DNA of 64,000 bases, from contig JADJXO010000009.1 of the NCBI GenBank assembly GCA_016715825.1, forward strand, positions 1 to 64,000. Direction: 5' to 3'. The notes beneath the pieces were generated by a model, which saw only the letters and a list, made by a program, of their open reading frames with translations, was not told the origin of the DNA and ran no database searches. The translations under genes and the position numbers were made by a program. This DNA is from Nitrospira sp. GTDB taxonomy: Bacteria; Nitrospirota; Nitrospiria; Nitrospirales; Nitrospiraceae. The stretch's first letter is position 1. Each line of letters opens with the position of its first letter. Of the stretch, positions 60,027-64,000 are shown piece after piece.

Positions 60027-60794
60027 TTATTGCGCTGTGGGTTTCCATCCAAGACTCGCCAGAACTGCCTCAACCGTTTCCTGGACCATCGTGTTCTCGT
60101 CTTCAAGTAACGGCAATAAGGGCTGGACAGCGTCTGTCGCGCCGAGTCGTGCGAGCGATTCCGCCGCATTTCGTCGGACCAACCAATCCTCATCTTTCAG
60201 TGAATCGATCAGTGGGGTGATTCCTCTCGGGTCGCCGATTTTCCCAAGCGCCTCCGCTGCATGACGGCGCACCATCCAATTAGAGCCCAGAAGCCCATTG
60301 ATTAAGGCCTCAACCGCCCGTACATCGCCGACCTTTTTCAGGACTCGAGCCGCATCCTCGCGCAGGGTGCTGTCCATGAGTGCATCGATGAGTCCAGGCA
60401 CCGCTTGTGAATCCCCGATACGCTCAAGAGCCCAGACGGCTGCCGTACGGACCGCACCGTCTCGGTCTTTTATGGCTCTGACTAACGGCTCCACGGCACG
60501 CCTGTCACGCAATTTCCCGAGTGCCGAAGCCGCCTGTTCTCGGATCGCCCATGAATCGTCCTGTAAGGCATCGAGCATCGGCTCCACGACCGGCGGTCCC
60601 ATGCGGACGACCGCACTGGTTGCGGCTTCACGAATGACGGCATCTTCATCGGACATCAAGTCGATCAAGCGAGGAAGCGCCTCCAGACCGGCCTGGCCAA
60701 GGCTTGCGATCGCGTGATCACGAAGGGCTTCGTTCTCATCGTGCAACGCCTGTATCAGCTGTTCAATTCGACCGGAGGCACCCTGTTCAGTCAT
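60027..60794 (-). CDS. HEAT-repeat protein
   Basis: 255 aa from MTEQGASGRIEQLI. Eight or so HEAT/PBS-lyase repeats (for example AVREAATSAVVRMGPPVVEPML and ALGKLRDRRAVEPLVRAIKDRDGAVR). Its start overlaps the stop of the upstream HEAT gene by 8 bp (ATGACTGA), so it is translationally coupled. Cytosolic scaffold or interaction protein by fold; no catalytic domain. Confidence 0.85.
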   Translation of the reverse strand: MTEQGASGRIEQLIQALHDENEALRDHAIASLGQAGLEALPRLIDLMSDEDAVIREAATSAVVRMGPPVVEPMLDALQDDSWAIREQAASALGKLRDRRAVEPLVRAIKDRDGAVRTAAVWALERIGDSQAVPGLIDALMDSTLREDAARVLKKVGDVRAVEALINGLLGSNWMVRRHAAEALGKIGDPRGITPLIDSLKDEDWLVRRNAAESLARLGATDAVQPLLPLLEDENTMVQETVEAVLASLGWKPTAQ

Positions 60795-61887
60795 GCGCTG
60801 TGTCCTCTGCGTGGCTGTGGGTTTCGCTGGCCGTGATCGCATCAAGCTTGTCGGCGATGAGGCCGGCATTGTAGGAGACCAGTCCATCACGGTCGGTTTT
60901 CAGCTGATCAAACAGCTCTTTGTGCGGGCGCAAGATTCCCACATCCTTGATCTTGGCCAAGGCTTCGATCGCGTACACCCGTAAGGGTCGGATCGGAAGG
61001 GCGTCAAGATAGAGCTGGCTCGGACGGGCATCGCCGATCAACCCGAGCGCCTTGATCGCCAACTCTTTCACGCCGGTATCCTTGTCATGTTCGAGCCGTT
61101 TCATCAATGGTTCAACTGCCCGCACATCCCCGATCTTTCCCAATAAGTCCGCGGCCGCCTCGCGTACGAGCCAGTCATCGTCTTCTAAGTATTCGATGAG
61201 GATCTCGACGCTCGGACGTCCGATCCCCAAGAGATTGATGACCGTGGCCATCCGCGCCTCCTCACGCTCGCTGGCTCCTTCGACCTCCCGTAACTCGTTG
61301 AACGTTGCATCGATCCGCTCCCGGATCGCACTCAATTTCTTCAACGTGCCGACGGCGAGGTCTCGGACGGCCGGCTGGCCCATCGCATCGATAAACGCAT
61401 CGACCGACCGAGGATCTAAGAGCTGATCCAGCATTGACGCGGCAGTAACCTGTGCCTCTTGATCGGGATGTTTCAACAGTTCGCAGAGTGGAACGATGGC
61501 GGTGGGAATTGCCCCGATCAAATGAGTCAGCACCCGCTTTCGTTGGCCATCGGGTGTGTTGGGAAGCAAGGCAACCAAGGCCTGGGCCGTCTCGGCATCG
61601 ACCATTCCTGCCATCTGCTCAAGGGCTGCCGCACCGGCACCTCGGACCGCCTCCTCATCATGTTCAAGGAGTTCGACCAACGCCACGCCGGCTTGCGGAT
61701 CCTTAATTCGAGCCAACATCGCAGCGGCTTCTTTCTTCAACTCCGACGGCCCAGACCGGAGAGCTTCGATGAGTGCGCGAACGGACCGTGGTCCACCCGC
61801 CACGCAGGCTGCTGTTGCGCGCATGCGTCGCCAGTCTTCTTCATGAACCAGTTCGGAGACCAGGGTCTCGATTGTTTCTTTCGACAT
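60787..61887 (-). CDS. HEAT-repeat protein
   Basis: 366 aa from MSKETIETLVSEL; an upstream in-frame start at 61929 falls inside the previous gene. Nine or more repeats (EALRSGPSELKKEAAAMLAR, IGDVRAVEPLMKRLEHDKDTGVKELAIKALGLIGDARPSQL). The start is 5 bp after the stop of the upstream gene. The end has a polar tail (ASETHSHAEDTAHD). Confidence 0.85.
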   Translation of the reverse strand: MSKETIETLVSELVHEEDWRRMRATAACVAGGPRSVRALIEALRSGPSELKKEAAAMLARIKDPQAGVALVELLEHDEEAVRGAGAAALEQMAGMVDAETAQALVALLPNTPDGQRKRVLTHLIGAIPTAIVPLCELLKHPDQEAQVTAASMLDQLLDPRSVDAFIDAMGQPAVRDLAVGTLKKLSAIRERIDATFNELREVEGASEREEARMATVINLLGIGRPSVEILIEYLEDDDWLVREAAADLLGKIGDVRAVEPLMKRLEHDKDTGVKELAIKALGLIGDARPSQLYLDALPIRPLRVYAIEALAKIKDVGILRPHKELFDQLKTDRDGLVSYNAGLIADKLDAITASETHSHAEDTAHD

Positions 61888-61892
61888 GGCGT

Positions 61893-62990
61893 TCAGGAGT
61901 GGATGGTCGAGGCCCGTCGAGGCCTCCATCCTGCTAGGGTCAACGTCTCACGAACATGGAATTGAACATTGTCATCCGTCGAATCGGTTAACAGCGGAAT
62001 CAGGAATGGAACGACCTTCGCTCCGAATGCGGCTAACGCTGCTGCCGCGTCCGCACGGGTATAGGTCTGGCCCAGTGCGTTCACCAGCGAAGGGATAGCC
62101 GCTTCGTCACCGATTAGGCCTAAGGCGCGTGCCGCCGCGCCTTGCGTGATGAACTCTTCATTCCACTGATCCCCACAGCCAGCGACGGCCCGTGTCGCTT
62201 CGGGAGGCTTCGCTCCTGTGAGCACCTCAATCAGGACAGGAACGGCGCGTGTGTCGCCGATCCGGCCGAGTGCCTCAACGGCCAAAGTTCGAAGCCCCGG
62301 TTCACGCATGGCTGTCAACAAATATTCGACGGCTCTGGGGTCCCTGATTGCTCCCAACGCCCGCACGGCATCTTCACGAACCGCGGAATCATGATCGTTG
62401 AACAAGACCGACAACAGCGGTTCAACCGCTTGTGCCGATCGGCTCTTCCCCAATGCCTCTACGGCATGCAGACGAACCAGCCATTCTTCCTGTCTCAAGG
62501 CGTCTACCAACGATGGAATGGCTGGGTCGCCGATGGCCGCCAGTCCTGCAGCAGCTTCCTCACGCACCGCTTTTACTTTGTCCTGGAGCAGTGGGATCAG
62601 GGGCACGACGGTGTCGGTATGGCGGATCAACCCCAACGCCTTGGCCGCGTGCATCCTGACGATCCAATCACTGCTCCGGAGTGCCTGGATCAGCGAAGGA
62701 AGCACACGTTCATCGGCGATGGTGGACAAAATGGCCGATGCCGCTTCCTGGACTGACAGGTCAGGCTGATCAAGACAGGTCCCCAGAGCCTCGACCGATT
62801 CTTTCCCGATAGCACGTAAGGCTTCAATCGCCGCTTCACGAACGGAACGGTCCTGATCTCGAAGTAACGCGATTAAAGGAGTCACGGCACGAGGATCCTT
62901 GAACGTGCCGAGAAGGCGAGCAGCATCCTCCCGGACTGCCCAATCTTCATCCCTCAGTGCAGCGATCTGTTCCATCACCGAGTCGGTCAT
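61893..62990 (-). CDS. HEAT-repeat protein
   Basis: 365 aa starting MTDSVMEQIAALRDEDW after AAGGATACAGGAT. Long array of repeats (ARLLGTFKDPRAVTPLIALL, AIEALRAIGKESVEALGTCL, HAAKALGLIRHTDTVVPLIPLLQDKVKAV). A cysteine at ATRAVAGCGDQWNEEF interrupts one repeat. Second HEAT gene after the window edge. About 100 bp separates it from the HEAT gene before it, so a promoter may lie between. Confidence 0.85.
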   Translation of the reverse strand: MTDSVMEQIAALRDEDWAVREDAARLLGTFKDPRAVTPLIALLRDQDRSVREAAIEALRAIGKESVEALGTCLDQPDLSVQEAASAILSTIADERVLPSLIQALRSSDWIVRMHAAKALGLIRHTDTVVPLIPLLQDKVKAVREEAAAGLAAIGDPAIPSLVDALRQEEWLVRLHAVEALGKSRSAQAVEPLLSVLFNDHDSAVREDAVRALGAIRDPRAVEYLLTAMREPGLRTLAVEALGRIGDTRAVPVLIEVLTGAKPPEATRAVAGCGDQWNEEFITQGAAARALGLIGDEAAIPSLVNALGQTYTRADAAAALAAFGAKVVPFLIPLLTDSTDDNVQFHVRETLTLAGWRPRRASTIHS

Positions 62991-63093
62991 ATCCTGTATC
63001 CTTACAGACTCCGATCGGGTCGATGAGATCGGGGTGATGTCATGACCACCTGATGTAGCGGTTGTCGGCAGATTGTTGTCTGCCCAGGCTTAA

Positions 63094-64000
63094 TCAGACG
63101 ATGTCGCCGGACGGGCCAAAGCGTCCGGTTTGACCCAATGGCCGATCGATACGTAGATTGTCCGCTTGGCTGGAGCTGATTTCCACTGCTTCATCGAGAG
63201 GTGTCCAGCCAAGTTTTTCCAGGGTTTCGAGCGTGATCTGCTTGAGAGCGTCTTTTGCCGTCAGACGAACCGAAGCATAGGACAGCACACGCTCCTGTTC
63301 AGCCTCAACTTCGGACGCTTTAGGGTCATAGAGAAAGGCGATCAAGGGTTCGATGGCGCTGTCGCCGATGACGGTCAGAGCTGCCGCGGCCTTTTCACGC
63401 AACACCCCGTCTTTCAGCAGCATGATCAAATCCGGAATGACACGAGCGTCGCGAAATTGTCCGAGGGCGGTTGCCGCCGCCTCCTTGATGAAGGCGTCCT
63501 CGCTGACGATGCACCCAGGCGTCGGCGAGCCCTCTTGCTTGATCCCTTTTCCTTTCAACGCGTCCAACACGGCGGGAAGTGCTCGTGAATCGCCGATCAT
63601 GCCCAGGGAGGCAATGGCATGCCGCTTCACGGCTCCGTCTTTCATCGCTTCCATCAGCGCGTTGATTGCCCGGGCGTCGCCGATCATCCCGAGCGCAATC
63701 GTGGCATCTTCACGAACGGCGCGATCAGAATCTTTCAGCGCAGTAATCAGGGCATCGACCACCTTGGCATCGCGGACCCAGGTTTTGCCGATTTGATAGT
63801 CGGTCGTCATCCCCCCTAGCGCGCGGGCGGCGTGACATCGAACCACAAAGTCTTTGTCCTTTAAGCTGTCAATCAGCGGATCGACGGAAGGCTGCCCGAT
63901 ATACACCAGCGCGGTTCCCGCGGTTTCGCGCACAATCTTAGATGAATCTCGGAACAGTTTGACCAAGGCCGGAACAGCCTTCGGATCGGTGATCCTGCCC
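63094..64000 (-). CDS. HEAT-repeat protein, partial (start outside window)
   Basis: At least 301 codons. Repeats continue upstream of the first ATG at 63966 (RITDPKAVPAL in frame at the window edge), so the N-terminus lies outside. Repeats include DRAVREDATIALGMIGDARAINALMEAMKDG. An insertion (KGIKQEGSPTPGCIVSEDAFIKE) interrupts the array. The C-terminus (RLTAKDALKQITLETLEKLGW) is less regular and ends in a polar tail. The protein opens the visible HEAT tandem. Confidence 0.85.
   Translation of the reverse strand, partial: GRITDPKAVPALVKLFRDSSKIVRETAGTALVYIGQPSVDPLIDSLKDKDFVVRCHAARALGGMTTDYQIGKTWVRDAKVVDALITALKDSDRAVREDATIALGMIGDARAINALMEAMKDGAVKRHAIASLGMIGDSRALPAVLDALKGKGIKQEGSPTPGCIVSEDAFIKEAAATALGQFRDARVIPDLIMLLKDGVLREKAAAALTVIGDSAIEPLIAFLYDPKASEVEAEQERVLSYASVRLTAKDALKQITLETLEKLGWTPLDEAVEISSSQADNLRIDRPLGQTGRFGPSGDIV

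Noticed and set aside
59294..64000. Possible CRISPR or repeat array in the HEAT region
   Set aside because: The periodicity is protein-coding (about 93 bp, HEAT units) with diverged bases, not exact repeats with spacers.

Overview
The window looks like a chromosomal segment of a Gram-negative bacterium of the Nitrospira type (phylum Nitrospirota). This rests on overall gene complement, codon use and protein style (moderate GC, many secreted hypotheticals, HEAT-repeat tandems, a small CxxC protein of a kind I associate with Nitrospira, NnrS, Kdp with an adjacent OmpL-like porin). No 16S rRNA or nitrification marker is present, so the assignment is an inference.

Layout. 0-8 kb is accessory and partly decayed. 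It holds a DUF433/DUF5615 toxin-antitoxin pair, a site-2-protease relic, a TPR gene split by an IS3-family element with an intact 4-bp target duplication, a PIN relic, two secreted hypotheticals, and a HicAB module between two copies of a 250-bp duplication that carries the start of a zinc-ribbon/HExxH membrane protein. 8.3-18 kb is the potassium system: a small ORF, kdpF-A-B-C, kdpD-kdpE and an OmpL-like porin. 18-29 kb is mostly housekeeping: lipoprotein, DUF2207 and LemA membrane proteins, a secreted small-domain protein, an M20 peptidase, CutA, an M23 peptidase, formate-THF ligase and HflKC. 28.8-32.6 kb is a leftward operon arsM-like, arsR, arsS, pit, consistent with arsenosugar-type arsenic metabolism coupled to phosphate (or arsenate) uptake. 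33-45 kb has two HicB-like genes, a frameshifted NAD(P)-binding protein, RecQ, a vanadium-haloperoxidase-like PAP2 protein, a DUF2868/DUF3482 membrane-GTPase pair and NnrS.

At 45.5 kb lies the tmRNA gene ssrA. Its 3' end is the left attachment site of a roughly 6.9-kb element (about 45856-52763). The element encodes a large serine recombinase whose stop codon falls inside the tmRNA T-arm. The 13-bp core recurs at 52751, and a similar 40-bp inverted-repeat block follows each core copy. Between the cores are toxin-antitoxin modules (one intact HigB/RelE-XRE pair, two relics), a DnaB fragment and several hypotheticals.

After the element come a membrane-anchored trehalose-6-phosphate synthase with its phosphatase, a fused MFS/spermidine-synthase-like protein, UDP-glucose dehydrogenase, and a leftward run of five HEAT-repeat genes that continues past the window edge.

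Points of most interest: the recombinase-tmRNA overlap and what it implies for the excised circle; repeated promoters with only 6-9 nt between the -10 and the ATG, implying leaderless mRNAs; the IS insertion whose exact removal restores a 434-aa TPR ORF; the two-TM sensor-like domain fused to OtsA; and the HEAT-repeat tandem array.
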